Origin: an uncultured Lactobacillus sp.
GTDB taxonomy: Bacteria > Bacillota > Bacilli > Lactobacillales > Lactobacillaceae
Direction of reading: 5' to 3'
Length of the DNA: 64,000 nt
Assembly: GCA_946482465.1 (NCBI GenBank)
Contig: CAMLRL010000005.1
Location: forward strand, 1-64,000
A program made the position numbers and the translations under genes. Below the pieces are notes generated by a model. It was not told where the DNA came from, made no database searches, and saw only the letters and a program-made list of their open reading frames with translations. This document shows, one piece after another, positions 55,401-64,000 of this stretch; positions within the stretch are counted from its first letter, which is position 1, and each line of letters opens with the position of its first letter.

Positions 55401-56734
55401 TTTTTCATTTTTACGGCGCCGATTTCAATAATTGTATCGTAAACCGATGAAAGACCAGTAGTCTCAACGTCAAAAATAACAAATTCACGATCTTTGTATG
55501 TCATCGAAGCTGGATTAATAACCAGCAAAGCGTGATCGTCAATCATATTTGCTTCCAGACCGTAAATTATTTTTACGCCATTTTTTTTACCCGCATTATA
55601 TGCTTCCGGAAAAGCTTGTACGTCCGCATGATCTGTTATTGCTATTGCTTTTTGACCGAACTTTTTAGCTGCTAAGACAAAATCCGTTGCAGTATTCGTA
55701 GCATCAAGTTGGCTCATATTTGTATGTAAGTGCAACTCAACTCTTTTTTCATCACCCTGAAATTTTTCAGTCCTACCAATATGCTTTATCACTTCAAATA
55801 GCGAAATGTTAAATACAATATCATGGCTATACTGGTCTTGTGACGCAGAACCCTGCATTTTAGCCCATGTTCCGGGCTTCACATCACGCATGCTTTGGAT
55901 CTGCTCATCATCAGAAATAAATTTTTTAAATGAAATTGAGTCAGTATAATCTGTTATTTCTCCAGTAAAAAGCAGTGAGCCGGTTTTAAGTTCACGACTG
56001 GAAATGTTAAAAATATTGCCTTCAATAACTACATTTCTACTTCCGTCAGTAACTTCTTTTATTTGAGAAACAGGTATACTTTCATCTAGCTTACGATTAC
56101 CGTAACGGGTCTTTTTGGTTGGAAAAGAAGTAGGAGCTGGTTTTTCCTGAGGCGGTGCAGCATCATATTTTTCCTGCATATTTTGTTCATGCTGCTGCTG
56201 CAATTTTTGCAAACTGGCTAAATTATTTTGTGAATTCTCTTCATCCACTTTTGTCACAAATTTTAGGTTAAAAAAGCCAAAATTTCTCATTTCTTCAGCT
56301 AATTGGTCAAGCATTCCTTGTTCCAACAAGCCGTCAACAATTAGATTGTCTACAGGAATGACCCAGCGACCATTTTCTTTTTCTGGTTTATGACTTGAAA
56401 TAAATTCACGCGCTACCTGCTGCAATGCGTTAGAGTTTTGTACAGCAAACTGCCAGTAATCAGTTAAGTAGTCATCTGACCCATCTTGAGAACGCACAAA
56501 TAAACGAGTATTGACAAATGAGGAAAAATTGGCTGTTATTGCCTTATTTAAAGCATTATAAGTTTCAAATTTTAACGGTGTAGTAAAAAGAACATGGATA
56601 TCCCACCTGTGTTCTTTAGCGTAAACATCCACGTTCTCAATTTCGCCTTTTTGCAGTAAATCATTATCTGCAAATTCTTGCGGAAACTTTATCTGCTGCA
56701 ACAACCTTAAAAATAGTTTATTTTTATCAGTCAC
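52427..56734 (-). CDS. polC: DNA polymerase III alpha subunit, PolC type
   Basis: 1435 residues, the usual length. Order: N-terminal and OB domains, PHP domain (VELHLHTNMSQLDATN), an inserted 3'-5' exonuclease (FVIFDVETTGLSS near residue 420 and HNVQFDVGF), zinc-finger CPQCQYSQF...CPDCGAK, and the C-family polymerase active site with PDIDLNFSGDYQP. It is the main replicative polymerase of low-GC Gram-positives. It lies 6 bases after proS. Confidence 0.98.
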   Translation of the reverse strand: MTDKNKLFLRLLQQIKFPQEFADNDLLQKGEIENVDVYAKEHRWDIHVLFTTPLKFETYNALNKAITANFSSFVNTRLFVRSQDGSDDYLTDYWQFAVQNSNALQQVAREFISSHKPEKENGRWVIPVDNLIVDGLLEQGMLDQLAEEMRNFGFFNLKFVTKVDEENSQNNLASLQKLQQQHEQNMQEKYDAAPPQEKPAPTSFPTKKTRYGNRKLDESIPVSQIKEVTDGSRNVVIEGNIFNISSRELKTGSLLFTGEITDYTDSISFKKFISDDEQIQSMRDVKPGTWAKMQGSASQDQYSHDIVFNISLFEVIKHIGRTEKFQGDEKRVELHLHTNMSQLDATNTATDFVLAAKKFGQKAIAITDHADVQAFPEAYNAGKKNGVKIIYGLEANMIDDHALLVINPASMTYKDREFVIFDVETTGLSSVYDTIIEIGAVKMKNGEVLERFDKFINPHHPLSEQTINLTSITDEMVGAADDEAVVIKQFQDFYGDRPLCGHNVQFDVGFVNAALRRAHLAEITQPVVDTLEVSRLLHPEQTRHTLDSLAKKYNVVLEHHHRANQDAEATGYLMFKLLDAFNKKYHEDDLGKMNDYAAHGQVFKRARPQHMTILAKNQAGLKNMYRLVSIASTKDFYRIPRTPKSDLVKNHDGLLYGSGCSEGDVFVAMMQKGYDEARKKARFYDYLEIQPPANYSIMIEDHLIADEKELEEILTNIYKLGKELNKPVVATGDAHYVEEHDAIYRTILISAQRSNPDRNKKQPDMHFYTTQEMLDAFSFLGEEAAKEIVITNPNKIAASIEEISPIKDGLYPPHIDNADEEMKHLTYDKAHELYGDPLPKIVQDRLDMELNSIISNGYAVIYLISQRLVAKSNKDGYLVGSRGSVGSSLVATMSGITEVNPLPPHYRCPQCQYSQFFENGEYGSGYDLPDKKCPDCGAKLVKDGQDIPFATFLGFHGDKVPDIDLNFSGDYQPVAHNFIRVMFGPANSYRAGTIATVADKTAYGYAKHYDDEKELNLRGAELDRLAAGVSGVKRTTGQHPAGIVVVPDDMDIYDFTPVQYPADDVNAAWLTTHFDFHSIHDNILKFDILGHDDPTMIRMLQDLSGVDPLTIPPDDPGVMSLFSSPKILGVTPEQIQSETGTLGVPEFGTRFVRGMLEETKPTTFSELLQISGLSHGTDVWLGNAEELVNNGTCKLKDVIGCRDNIMMDLIHWGVKPEVAFSTMESVRHGRGISDDDMAVLEQNDKIPDWYIPSCLKIKYMFPKAHATAYILMALRIAWFKVYYPEIYYTAYFSVRADLFDLVAMSHGKNTVKKAMADIQNQGNDASAKDKSLLTVLEIANECLERGIKIKMVDINQSEATNFKIIDQHTILAPFNAVPGLGNNAAKQIVAARTEQKFLSKEDLANRGKVSQTIMDYLEENEVLAGMPEQNQLSLF

Positions 56735-56739
56735 GAAAA

Positions 56740-58440
56740 TTACCTTAACTCTTTATTAATAAAATCGTCCAATTCGGACAATGTCATTTCTGTAGCTTTA
56801 TCTTCAGTAGGCTTTTTAACCTCGACTACTCCTTCACTGGCTTTTTTACCAACCGTTACTCTCACTGGAGCACCTAGTAAATCAGCATCAGCAAATTTGA
56901 CGCCTGCTCGTTCATTGCGATCATCATATAATACATCATACTTAGCACTATATTTTTCTTCAAGTTTTTGAGCTAAAGAAGTTTGATCATCATCTTTCAT
57001 TTTCATTTGCACAATATGCAAATCAAATGGAGCAATTTCTTTTGGCCAAGCAATACCATTTGGGGTCAAATGTTGTTCAATAACAGCAGACAAAACTCTG
57101 GTAACGCCTATCCCGTATGAACCCATAATAACTGGTTGCGATTTGCCATTTTGATCCAAAAAGTTAGCGCCCATAGCTTTAGTGTAATAGGTTCCCAGTT
57201 TAAAAATGTGTCCTACTTCAATAGTAGTTGTGAATTTTAATGGTAAATGATCAATTGGATCTGGTTCACCTTCATTAGCAACACGAATATCTCCGAATAG
57301 GTCTGGAGTAAAATCACGGTTTAAATTCACATTTTTAATTTGGTAACCAGATTTATTTGCACCTACAACAACATTATATAGATTTTTAACAGTATTATCT
57401 GCTACTACTTTATCAGCCCAATCAGCTTTAAGTGGTCCAACGCTGCCTTTATCAACGCCGGTTATGTTTGCTAATTCTTCATCAGTAGCAATTCTAAGTG
57501 AGTCAACATCAAGTAAATGCTTTAATTTTACTTCATTGACCTCTTTATCACCACGAATCAAGACTAGGATGTTTTCTTTTTCATTAGCAACATAAAGCAC
57601 ACTCTTAATAATTCTAGTTGCTGGAATATTTAAAAATTTAACCAAGTCTGCGATATTCTCTTGTCCAGGAGTTGCAACTTCTGCTAATTGACCCGGTTCT
57701 TCTTTTTCTTGCTTGAACGTGTCAATACTGCATGCCATTTCCAAATTAGCTGAATAGGTGCCAGTCTCGTTAGTGGCAATAGTATCCTCACCAATTGCTG
57801 CGGGAGCCTGGAACTCAGTTGAGTTCTTACCTCCCATAGTGCCGGAATCAGCTATTACAGGAGTAACCTTTAAGCCGCAGCGCTCAAAAGCGGCTGTAAA
57901 AGCTTTTTTCTCATCATCAAATTGCTGATCAAGTTGTTCTTTAGTAGCAGCAAAGCTGTAAGCATCAAGCATGATAAATTCACGCGATCTTAATAAACCA
58001 AAACGCGGTCTATTTTCATCTCTAAATTTAGATTGAATTTGGAAAAGGGCAATAGGCATTTGCTTATAGCTTTTTAAATCTTTAGCAACAATATCAGTAA
58101 ATGTTTCTTCATGGGTTGGCCCAAGCAGGCTTTGACGACCATGTCTGTCCTTCAATTTAAACATTTCCGGACCATACTTTTGCCATCTGCCTGATTCTTC
58201 CCATAGGGTAGCGGGTAATAAATTTGGCATTGCCATTTCGGGCACATTAATCTTTGCCATTTCTTCCCGCATTATTTGCTCGGCTTTACTTAGTACTCTG
58301 TAGCCTAAAGGCAAATAAGCATAAACTCCAGCTGTAACCTGACGAACATAGCCGCCCCGGAGCATAAGTTTATGACTTTCAGCTACAGCATCTGCTGGTG
58401 CTTCTTTTAAAGTCGGCATAAATAATTTAGATTGTCGCAT
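56740..58440 (-). CDS. proS: Prolyl-tRNA synthetase (bacterial type)
   Basis: 566 residues. Class II motifs are visible: motif 1 around EEMAKINVPEMAMP, motif 2 FRDENRPRFGLLRSREF, motif 3 GSYGIGVTRVLSA. The editing INS domain lies at about 220-400, as in the bacterial type. It charges tRNA-Pro. GGGAGAG precedes the ATG. Between rseP and polC, as in other Lactobacillales. Confidence 0.97.
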   Translation of the reverse strand: MRQSKLFMPTLKEAPADAVAESHKLMLRGGYVRQVTAGVYAYLPLGYRVLSKAEQIMREEMAKINVPEMAMPNLLPATLWEESGRWQKYGPEMFKLKDRHGRQSLLGPTHEETFTDIVAKDLKSYKQMPIALFQIQSKFRDENRPRFGLLRSREFIMLDAYSFAATKEQLDQQFDDEKKAFTAAFERCGLKVTPVIADSGTMGGKNSTEFQAPAAIGEDTIATNETGTYSANLEMACSIDTFKQEKEEPGQLAEVATPGQENIADLVKFLNIPATRIIKSVLYVANEKENILVLIRGDKEVNEVKLKHLLDVDSLRIATDEELANITGVDKGSVGPLKADWADKVVADNTVKNLYNVVVGANKSGYQIKNVNLNRDFTPDLFGDIRVANEGEPDPIDHLPLKFTTTIEVGHIFKLGTYYTKAMGANFLDQNGKSQPVIMGSYGIGVTRVLSAVIEQHLTPNGIAWPKEIAPFDLHIVQMKMKDDDQTSLAQKLEEKYSAKYDVLYDDRNERAGVKFADADLLGAPVRVTVGKKASEGVVEVKKPTEDKATEMTLSELDDFINKELR

Positions 58441-58466
58441 TAAATTTCTCTCCCAAACTAATATTT

Positions 58467-59723
58467 TTATTTAATAAAGTAGCGATAGATATCGTTACCC
58501 GTAACTGCAATAATTAGAATAAGTAGTAAGCCGAAGCCTATTAATTCAACCATTGCTTCGTGATTTTCAGAAATTGGTTTACCTCTGAAAATTTCTATAA
58601 TGTTCAGTAAAAACTTGCCGCCGTCAAGACCTGGTATTGGAATTAAATTGACAATGCCCAAGTTAATTGAAATCATCGCTAAGAAAGCCAGAATATAGGT
58701 AAAACCCATTCGTGACACTTGCGAAGTCTGTGAATAAATTCCTACTGGTCCGGAGAGTTTATTTAAACTAAAATGTCTAAAAAGCCCTCCAACTGCCTGA
58801 AAAATCAGACCAGTAGTCGAAACCGCTGTATCCCAGCCACGCTTAAACTTTGCTCCTACTCTTTCATCACCTTTGGCTCCAATACCAATTTGATAAACTT
58901 TTTGTCCTTGAACTTCAACAGGATTTGGCTTTAAGGATACCGTCTTTTTTTGTGCATCTTTACTTAACGTAACGGTCACTTTTTTCCCTTTGCTGTTATT
59001 GATTGCTGTAGAAACTTGGGCAAAAGAATTTATTTTATGACCATTAACTGCCTTTATTTGTGAACCGGGCTCAATTTGGGCATTTGCAGCCGGTGAATTG
59101 GGCAAAACTTCCGCAATTGTAGTAGTTGCTGGACCTGGCACTGTAAAAGTCCAAATCAGAAAAACTACAAATCCCAAAATAATATTCATTAAGGGACCAG
59201 CAACATTGGTTGCCAGTTTTTGCCAAACATTTGCTTCTTGGAATTGTGTATCTCTGGGTGCAATAATCAATTCCGTTTTAGATTGGTCAATAATGGTGGC
59301 ATCATGGTTGACATGATAAGTGACCAGCTTATCTTCTTCACCATTTTCGTATCCGGAAATTAATAGTGCATCCACCAGATCAACTTTAGTAATTTGCAAA
59401 GGAATGCCAGCAATAGGTACATCTGATTCGGATGCATCAATTCTAACTACTTCTTTTTGCTGATTAAGTTGCAAAACTACTCTCATACCGGGAGCTAAAG
59501 TTGTGTCATCATCTTTGCTTGCCAAACGCACATAACCTCCTAAAGGAAGCCAGCGGATGGTATATGTAGTAGGATTGCGTCGAACTTGAAAAAGTTTAGG
59601 ACCCATGCCGATAGAAAATTCACGCACTAAAATACCGCATTTCTTTGCGACGATAAAATGCCCAAATTCATGTACAAAGACCAATATTCCAAATACAACT
59701 AAAAAGATAAGTATACCTTTCAC
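58467..59723 (-). CDS. rseP: Site-2 intramembrane zinc metalloprotease RseP
   Basis: 418 residues. HEFGHFIVAKK in the first helix supplies the zinc His and Glu, a PDZ domain occupies about 200-290, and NLIPIPGLDGGKF holds the third zinc ligand. It cleaves membrane-embedded anti-sigma factors or peptide precursors after a first cut outside. It follows cdsA by 10 bases. Confidence 0.95.
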   Translation of the reverse strand: MKGILIFLVVFGILVFVHEFGHFIVAKKCGILVREFSIGMGPKLFQVRRNPTTYTIRWLPLGGYVRLASKDDDTTLAPGMRVVLQLNQQKEVVRIDASESDVPIAGIPLQITKVDLVDALLISGYENGEEDKLVTYHVNHDATIIDQSKTELIIAPRDTQFQEANVWQKLATNVAGPLMNIILGFVVFLIWTFTVPGPATTTIAEVLPNSPAANAQIEPGSQIKAVNGHKINSFAQVSTAINNSKGKKVTVTLSKDAQKKTVSLKPNPVEVQGQKVYQIGIGAKGDERVGAKFKRGWDTAVSTTGLIFQAVGGLFRHFSLNKLSGPVGIYSQTSQVSRMGFTYILAFLAMISINLGIVNLIPIPGLDGGKFLLNIIEIFRGKPISENHEAMVELIGFGLLLILIIAVTGNDIYRYFIK

Positions 59724-59733
59724 AAGAACCCTC

Positions 59734-60531
59734 CTAGTGTATGATTCCTAGTAAAGCTGCAAATACGGGTAAAACAAATAGCATACTATCGAAGCGATCC
59801 AAAATACCACCATGACCAGGCAAGATTTTGCCAGAGTCTTTAACACCATAATAGCGTTTATAGGCGGACTCAACTAAATCGCCCATTTGTCCTACAATTG
59901 ACAAAACAAATGCAAAAATTATCATTTCAACTTGTGGATGGTGCAAGTCAACAAAGTAAACATAAATTGCGGCACAAATTACGGCACAAACTGTACCTCC
60001 GATTGATCCTTCCCAAGTTTTGTTGGGACTAATAACAGGCCATAGTTTATGTTTACCTATTTTACGTCCAATCATGTAAGCACCGGTATCAGTCAACCAA
60101 ACAACTACAAAAACGTAGCAAAGTAGCGCAAGTCCATTATTGGCATTTCTAATGCCTGCCATGTAATGAAAACCCGTACCAACATATAGTGAGCCTAACG
60201 TATAAACAGCTACGTCATCAAACGAAGTATTATTCTTGGTTAAAACTGTCCAAGTCAGCATCAACATGATGAGAGCAAAATAGATGCCGTATTTAGTCCA
60301 ATGAAATGGCAGTGAGTTAATAAAACTATCAGGTACTGCCCAGGTTATTGTCGCTAATAAAGCTAATAAAAAGTTTACTGAAACTAATATTTGCTTTTTC
60401 ATTAAAAAGAATTCACTAATTCCTACGGCTGCAAAAGCAACAGTGAGCCAGTCCATCCAGAGCCCGCCCATAACGACAATAGGAATAAATAATATTAAAG
60501 CAATTACTGCTGTGATCACACGTTGTTTCAT
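59734..60531 (-). CDS. cdsA: Phosphatidate cytidylyltransferase
   Basis: 265 residues with about eight membrane helices. SPNKTWEGSIGG and VKDSGKILPGHGGILDRFDS are the CDP-diglyceride synthetase signature near the C-terminus. It makes CDP-diacylglycerol for phospholipid synthesis. It is 8 bases after uppS. Confidence 0.96.
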   Translation of the reverse strand: MKQRVITAVIALILFIPIVVMGGLWMDWLTVAFAAVGISEFFLMKKQILVSVNFLLALLATITWAVPDSFINSLPFHWTKYGIYFALIMLMLTWTVLTKNNTSFDDVAVYTLGSLYVGTGFHYMAGIRNANNGLALLCYVFVVVWLTDTGAYMIGRKIGKHKLWPVISPNKTWEGSIGGTVCAVICAAIYVYFVDLHHPQVEMIIFAFVLSIVGQMGDLVESAYKRYYGVKDSGKILPGHGGILDRFDSMLFVLPVFAALLGIIH

Positions 60532-60539
60532 AAAATTAC

Positions 60540-61274
60540 CTAACTATCTGATTCATCAACTTTACCAAAACGGCGATGACGGTTTTGAAAGTCCTCAACC
60601 AATTTTACCAAATCTTCCTTGGTAAAATCCGGCCAATTTTTCTCGCTAAAAGCTAACTCAGAATATGCCAATTGCCAAAGCATGAAATTGGAAATTCTTT
60701 GTTCACCCGAGGTTCTAATGAGCAAATCTGGATCACTATATTGCCCAAGACTTGCTGTCATTAATCTTTGAGAAATCATTTTTTCATCAATATCAGCAGC
60801 AGAAATTGAACCTGTCGCAACTAAAGTAGCGAGCTCTTTAACAGCCGTCGTAATTTCTCTTCTTGAGCCGTAATTAAACGCAAAGTTTAAAACAAGTCCG
60901 CTGTTATTAGCAGTTTCAGCCATCGCTCTTTGCACAACATCATAAGTTTTAGATGGCAATTCATTCAAATAACCCATAATGTTGACTTTGACATTTTCCT
61001 TCATCAATGTAGGCATAAATTTATCAAAAAAACGTACAGGTAAATTCATGAGATAAGCTACTTCTTCTTTTGGCCTGGCCCAATTTTCAGTGGAAAATGC
61101 GTATAAAGATAAAACCTTTATTCCCAGTTCATTAGCTGCCAAAGTAATTCTTTTAACATTATTCATGCCTTCATAATGACCTGCAATGCGTTTCTTGCCT
61201 TGCCTAGTAGCCCAGCGGCCATTGCCATCCATAATGATAGCCAAATGGTTCAATTGATTCTTTTTTTCTGCCAT
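60540..61274 (-). CDS. uppS: Undecaprenyl pyrophosphate synthase
   Basis: 244 residues. [23 protein letters not shown] holds the catalytic Asp, [14 protein letters not shown] and [15 protein letters not shown] the other conserved boxes. It builds the C55 carrier used for peptidoglycan and other wall polymers. It lies 4 bases after frr. Confidence 0.97.
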   Translation of the reverse strand: MAEKKNQLNHLAIIMDGNGRWATRQGKKRIAGHYEGMNNVKRITLAANELGIKVLSLYAFSTENWARPKEEVAYLMNLPVRFFDKFMPTLMKENVKVNIMGYLNELPSKTYDVVQRAMAETANNSGLVLNFAFNYGSRREITTAVKELATLVATGSISAADIDEKMISQRLMTASLGQYSDPDLLIRTSGEQRISNFMLWQLAYSELAFSEKNWPDFTKEDLVKLVEDFQNRHRRFGKVDESDS

Positions 61275-61278
61275 CTAA

Positions 61279-61836
61279 TCAGCCTTGAGTAATTTCCTTA
61301 CGTTTTTCCTCTGCAAGCTTGTCAATCTTTTTGGTTGCATCATCAGTAACCTTTTGTACTTGCTTTTCTAGATTACGTTGCTCGTCTTCAGTTATTTCAT
61401 CGTCTTTTTGCTGTTTTTTCAAGCTAGTCATTGCATCACGACGAACATTTCTAATAGCTATCTTGCCTTCTTCAGCCAATTTATTTACTTCTTTAGCAAT
61501 TTCTTGGCGTCTTTCACCAGTCAATTGTGGAATTACCAACCTAATGACTTTGCCATCATTTGCTGGTGTTAAACCTAGGTTAGATGCTAACAGAGCATGT
61601 TCAATATTATCAAGACTATTTTGATCATAGGGTGTAATTAGTAAAACCCTTGGTTCAGGAATAGTCACACTAGACATTTGGGTTAACGGTGTCGGTGCAC
61701 CATAATAATCAACTTTAACACCTTCAAGCAAGGCAGCATTAGCTACACCAGCTCTAATAGAGCTCAGGTTTTTCTCAAAGACGGTAATCGACTTTTTCAT
61801 GTTTTCCTGAGCTTTTTTGATTGCATCATTATTCAT
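61279..61836 (-). CDS. frr: Ribosome recycling factor
   Basis: 185 residues from ATG 61836, after GGAGGAG; the six-codon longer frame is within that site. [21 protein letters not shown] and [18 protein letters not shown] are RRF signatures; the three-helix bundle covers both ends. It splits post-termination ribosomes with EF-G. The start overlaps the end of pyrH by 8 bases. Confidence 0.97.
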   Translation of the reverse strand: MNNDAIKKAQENMKKSITVFEKNLSSIRAGVANAALLEGVKVDYYGAPTPLTQMSSVTIPEPRVLLITPYDQNSLDNIEHALLASNLGLTPANDGKVIRLVIPQLTGERRQEIAKEVNKLAEEGKIAIRNVRRDAMTSLKKQQKDDEITEDEQRNLEKQVQKVTDDATKKIDKLAEEKRKEITQG

Positions 61837-62563
61837 TATTTTTTTCTCCTCCAATCATTGTGCCGATATTCTCACCCATGACAACCTTCTTAATATTGCC
61901 TTCAGTATTAACATTGAAAACAATAAGCGGTATGTTTGTATCCATTGAAAGTGAGCTGGCGGTTCTATCCATGACTTTTAAGTTTTTAGAGATAATATCT
62001 AATTGGGAAAGTTCACTGTACTTTTTAGCATTAGGGTCAATCTTTGGATCAGCAGAGTAAACTCCATCAACTCCATTCTTGGCCATTAAAATTACATCTG
62101 CCCCGATTTCAGCTGCTCTTAAAGCTGCTGTAGTATCAGTTGAGAAATATGGGTTTCCTGTACCTCCACCCATAATCACCACTCGTCCTTTTTCCAAGTG
62201 ACGAATAGCTTTTCTTCTAATGTATGGCTCAGCAATCTGTCTCATTTCAATAGAAGTTTGTAATCTAGTAGGAACACCAATATGCTCAAGACCATCTTGA
62301 AGGGCTAAACCATTCATTATTGTGGCAAGCATACCCATATAATCTGCTTGTGAGCGTTCCATACCTAGTTTGGCACCAGTCTCTCCGCGCCACATGTTAC
62401 CGCCTCCGCATACGATACCGATGTCAACGCCTAAATCATGCACCGACTTGATTTCTTTTGCCAGATGCCCAATTACAGTAGGACTAATGCCAGTTCCTTC
62501 ATCCCCAGCTAAAGCTTCACCAGAAATTTTCAAAACTACTCGCTTATATTTAACTTTAGTCAT
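61829..62563 (-). CDS. pyrH: Uridylate kinase
   Basis: 244 residues. [21 protein letters not shown] and [22 protein letters not shown] are PyrH signatures of the amino-acid-kinase fold. It makes UDP from UMP. In most Firmicutes rpsB and tsf stand directly upstream; here the upstream neighbour is a ROK kinase. GAGGAGG precedes the ATG, and TGGTAGAAT about 25 bases upstream could be an extended -10 giving pyrH its own promoter. Confidence 0.97.
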   Translation of the reverse strand: MTKVKYKRVVLKISGEALAGDEGTGISPTVIGHLAKEIKSVHDLGVDIGIVCGGGNMWRGETGAKLGMERSQADYMGMLATIMNGLALQDGLEHIGVPTRLQTSIEMRQIAEPYIRRKAIRHLEKGRVVIMGGGTGNPYFSTDTTAALRAAEIGADVILMAKNGVDGVYSADPKIDPNAKKYSELSQLDIISKNLKVMDRTASSLSMDTNIPLIVFNVNTEGNIKKVVMGENIGTMIGGEKNNE

Positions 62564-62680
62564 GACAACCTCCTCTATTAACTTTAGTTATTCTACCATA
62601 TAAAGACTGCAAATGTGGACTTAGAAATAAAAGAGAGAGATTTCTTAAAAAAGGCTTTTGCTAAATCATGAAAGAATAGT

Positions 62681-62712
62681 AAAAAATCCTGAGGTGATTT
62701 AACTTCAGGATT
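62681..62712 (-). terminator. Terminator of the ROK kinase gene
   Basis: Minus-strand AATCCTGA, 12-base loop, TCAGGATTTTTT. It separates the ROK gene from pyrH. Confidence 0.85.
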
Positions 62713-62734
62713 AATTTTTAATAAAAGAGAAATA

Positions 62735-63646
62735 TTAATATTTATTCTCTCTATTAATTTGTAGCAGTAAATTATAAAGAGAGCCGTACAAATTTGATTC
62801 ATTTCTAAAATGAGCAGAAACAATACTTGGTTTAGTCAATGTACTGCCAATTATTGGATTATATTCGTTTACTAATTTGTCATACGCTTGATTGATACCA
62901 TTGATTAAAAGCGGCTGTGCGCTAATTCCGCCACCAATAGCTACTTTATTAATATCAACCACAGTTTGCATATTAAGGATCAGAACGGCAATTTTAAAAC
63001 AATAATCATGAAAAATTGCAACAGCTTCCGGAACGCCTTCTTTTATAACTTCAAAGGCATGTAGACCATCATTTTCATTTTGATAATTAACTTTTTGATT
63101 AATGGCTTTAACAAATTTGACTGCCGAGCCATTAACTCCAAGCGCTCCCTGCATATCTTTAGGAAGAGAAAGGTTGCTAATCATAAAACTTAATTCTCCA
63201 GCCTGATAATGCGTACCGCGCAAAAGATGTCCGTTAATTATTATACCGCCGCCAACACCTGTTCCTAAAGTGATAGCGGCACAGTTAGTCTCATCTTTCA
63301 AACTTCCGAGCCAATTTTCAGCCAAAACGCTGGCCTTGCCATCATTAATCACCGCTACAGGAATGTGGAATTTCCTGCCATAGATTTCCGCAAAATCAAT
63401 CCCATCTAAAAAAGGTAGTGAACCACCAAATCTAATCTTGGTATTTTCAATCTTGCCCGGGGAACAAAAAGCTATGCCTTTTACTTCATCTATGTGGTTT
63501 TTTACAATTTGATCTACATCGCTTAAAAATTGTTCTTTGTTTTGCTTGGTTGGTATCTTACTCTTTTTTATAATATTACCAGCAGAATTTAAGACAGCAA
63601 ATTTGATTTCGGTACCACCAATATCAACAGTTAAATAATTTCTCAT
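62735..63646 (-). CDS. ROK-family sugar kinase
   Basis: 303 residues. LTVDIGGTEIKFAVLN is the ATP-binding phosphate-1 loop, VINDGKASVLAENW includes the catalytic Asp, and ITLGTGVGGGIIINGHLLRG the second glycine-rich box. The zinc-binding CxCGxxGCxE motif of typical ROK proteins is absent. It phosphorylates a sugar, perhaps glucose or N-acetylmannosamine, but this cannot be read from the sequence. It has no helix-turn-helix head, so it is an enzyme rather than a repressor. Confidence 0.87.
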   Translation of the reverse strand: MRNYLTVDIGGTEIKFAVLNSAGNIIKKSKIPTKQNKEQFLSDVDQIVKNHIDEVKGIAFCSPGKIENTKIRFGGSLPFLDGIDFAEIYGRKFHIPVAVINDGKASVLAENWLGSLKDETNCAAITLGTGVGGGIIINGHLLRGTHYQAGELSFMISNLSLPKDMQGALGVNGSAVKFVKAINQKVNYQNENDGLHAFEVIKEGVPEAVAIFHDYCFKIAVLILNMQTVVDINKVAIGGGISAQPLLINGINQAYDKLVNEYNPIIGSTLTKPSIVSAHFRNESNLYGSLYNLLLQINRENKY

Positions 63647-63848
63647 ATATCCCTTGTAATTCCTTATCTAAAAAGCTCAATGCATTTTTGCAGCAGCAAT
63701 AAAAATTATATTTTAAAAAAGTATAAATTCCAACCCCCTAATTTTGAAAATGAGATTATCAAAAAATAATTGAATAAGCTTCTTTACTTCTATCATATTT
63801 TTTAAAATAATAAATGCAAGACTTAGTATTAAATAAGGATCTGAGTAA

Positions 63849-64000
63849 ATGAAAAAATACCCCTATCCAGCTTATAAAAAAGCTGATATTGGTGATTATC
63901 TTAAAGTGTTTGCTTGTACAGCAGTCATGACCCAACCAATAATGTCCCTAATTATGGGTGAAGGGCAATCTTATTATACCCAGGACATTTTTGGCATCAT
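63849..64000 (+). CDS. Start of a membrane protein, cut by the window end
   Basis: The ATG at 63849 follows AAGGA by 9 bases. The 50 visible residues begin MKKYPYPAYKKADIGDYLK and then enter a hydrophobic segment (VFACTAVMTQPIMSLIM). Such a start fits polytopic acyltransferase-like membrane proteins of lactobacilli, but too little is present to decide. Confidence 0.5.
   Translation, partial: MKKYPYPAYKKADIGDYLKVFACTAVMTQPIMSLIMGEGQSYYTQDIFGI

Overview
This window is low-GC Firmicute DNA and most probably a chromosome segment of Lactobacillus sensu stricto. The supporting signs are a protein with an S-layer-associated (SLAP) domain, a Met T-box in front of metQNI, a PolC-type replicase, AGGAGG-type ribosome sites with several TTG starts, and the hrcA-grpE-dnaK-dnaJ and rimP-nusA-ylxR-ylxQ-infB-rbfA-truB-ribF gene orders. 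I cannot name the species from sequence alone.

Layout. Bases 1-14,998 hold metabolic and transport genes: a truncated LysR regulator, glpF with a PTS-dependent dihydroxyacetone kinase (dhaK, dhaL, dhaM), a nitroreductase, a secreted SLAP protein, a family 8 glycosyltransferase, the HU protein, the T-box-controlled methionine importer, dihydrofolate reductase, PnuC, a cation/proton antiporter with a structured leader, AzlCD, and a divergent MerR regulator/carboxymuconolactone decarboxylase pair. Bases 15,177-19,285 start with a tRNA-Ser(CGA) gene and continue as a gene-poor, very AT-rich accessory segment. It carries a frameshifted integrase tail, three genes of unknown function and over 1 kb of apparently decayed DNA; it looks like the remnant of an element integrated at the tRNA. 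Bases 19,286-25,373 hold an internally duplicated membrane protein, a PAP2 phosphatase, lactate permease, DegV and enolase. Bases 25,430-26,389 are a CRISPR array of type II-A appearance with no cas gene anywhere in the window. Bases 26,548-32,497 hold a YxeA-like protein, a P-type proton ATPase, a GNAT acetyltransferase, an aldo/keto reductase and apt.

From 32,598 to 62,563 the minus strand is a dense housekeeping block: recJ, lepA, an inserted pair of half-size ABC exporters, the HrcA-controlled chaperone operon with two CIRCE-like elements, ribF-truB, the nusA-infB operon with its own promoter and leader terminator, polC, proS, rseP, cdsA, uppS, frr and pyrH. rpsB and tsf, which normally precede pyrH, are absent; a ROK kinase and the start of a membrane protein stand there instead.

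Functionally, the left part links glycerol and dihydroxyacetone entry to phosphorylation by PEP, and methionine import to charged tRNA-Met. The right part links stress chaperones, translation factors, replication, and envelope lipid synthesis (uppS, cdsA, rseP). The places most likely to repay further work are the orphan CRISPR array, the tRNA-Ser segment with its small promoter-driven gene, the leaders of the antiporter and of the nusA operon, and the ABC pair that separates dnaJ from lepA.
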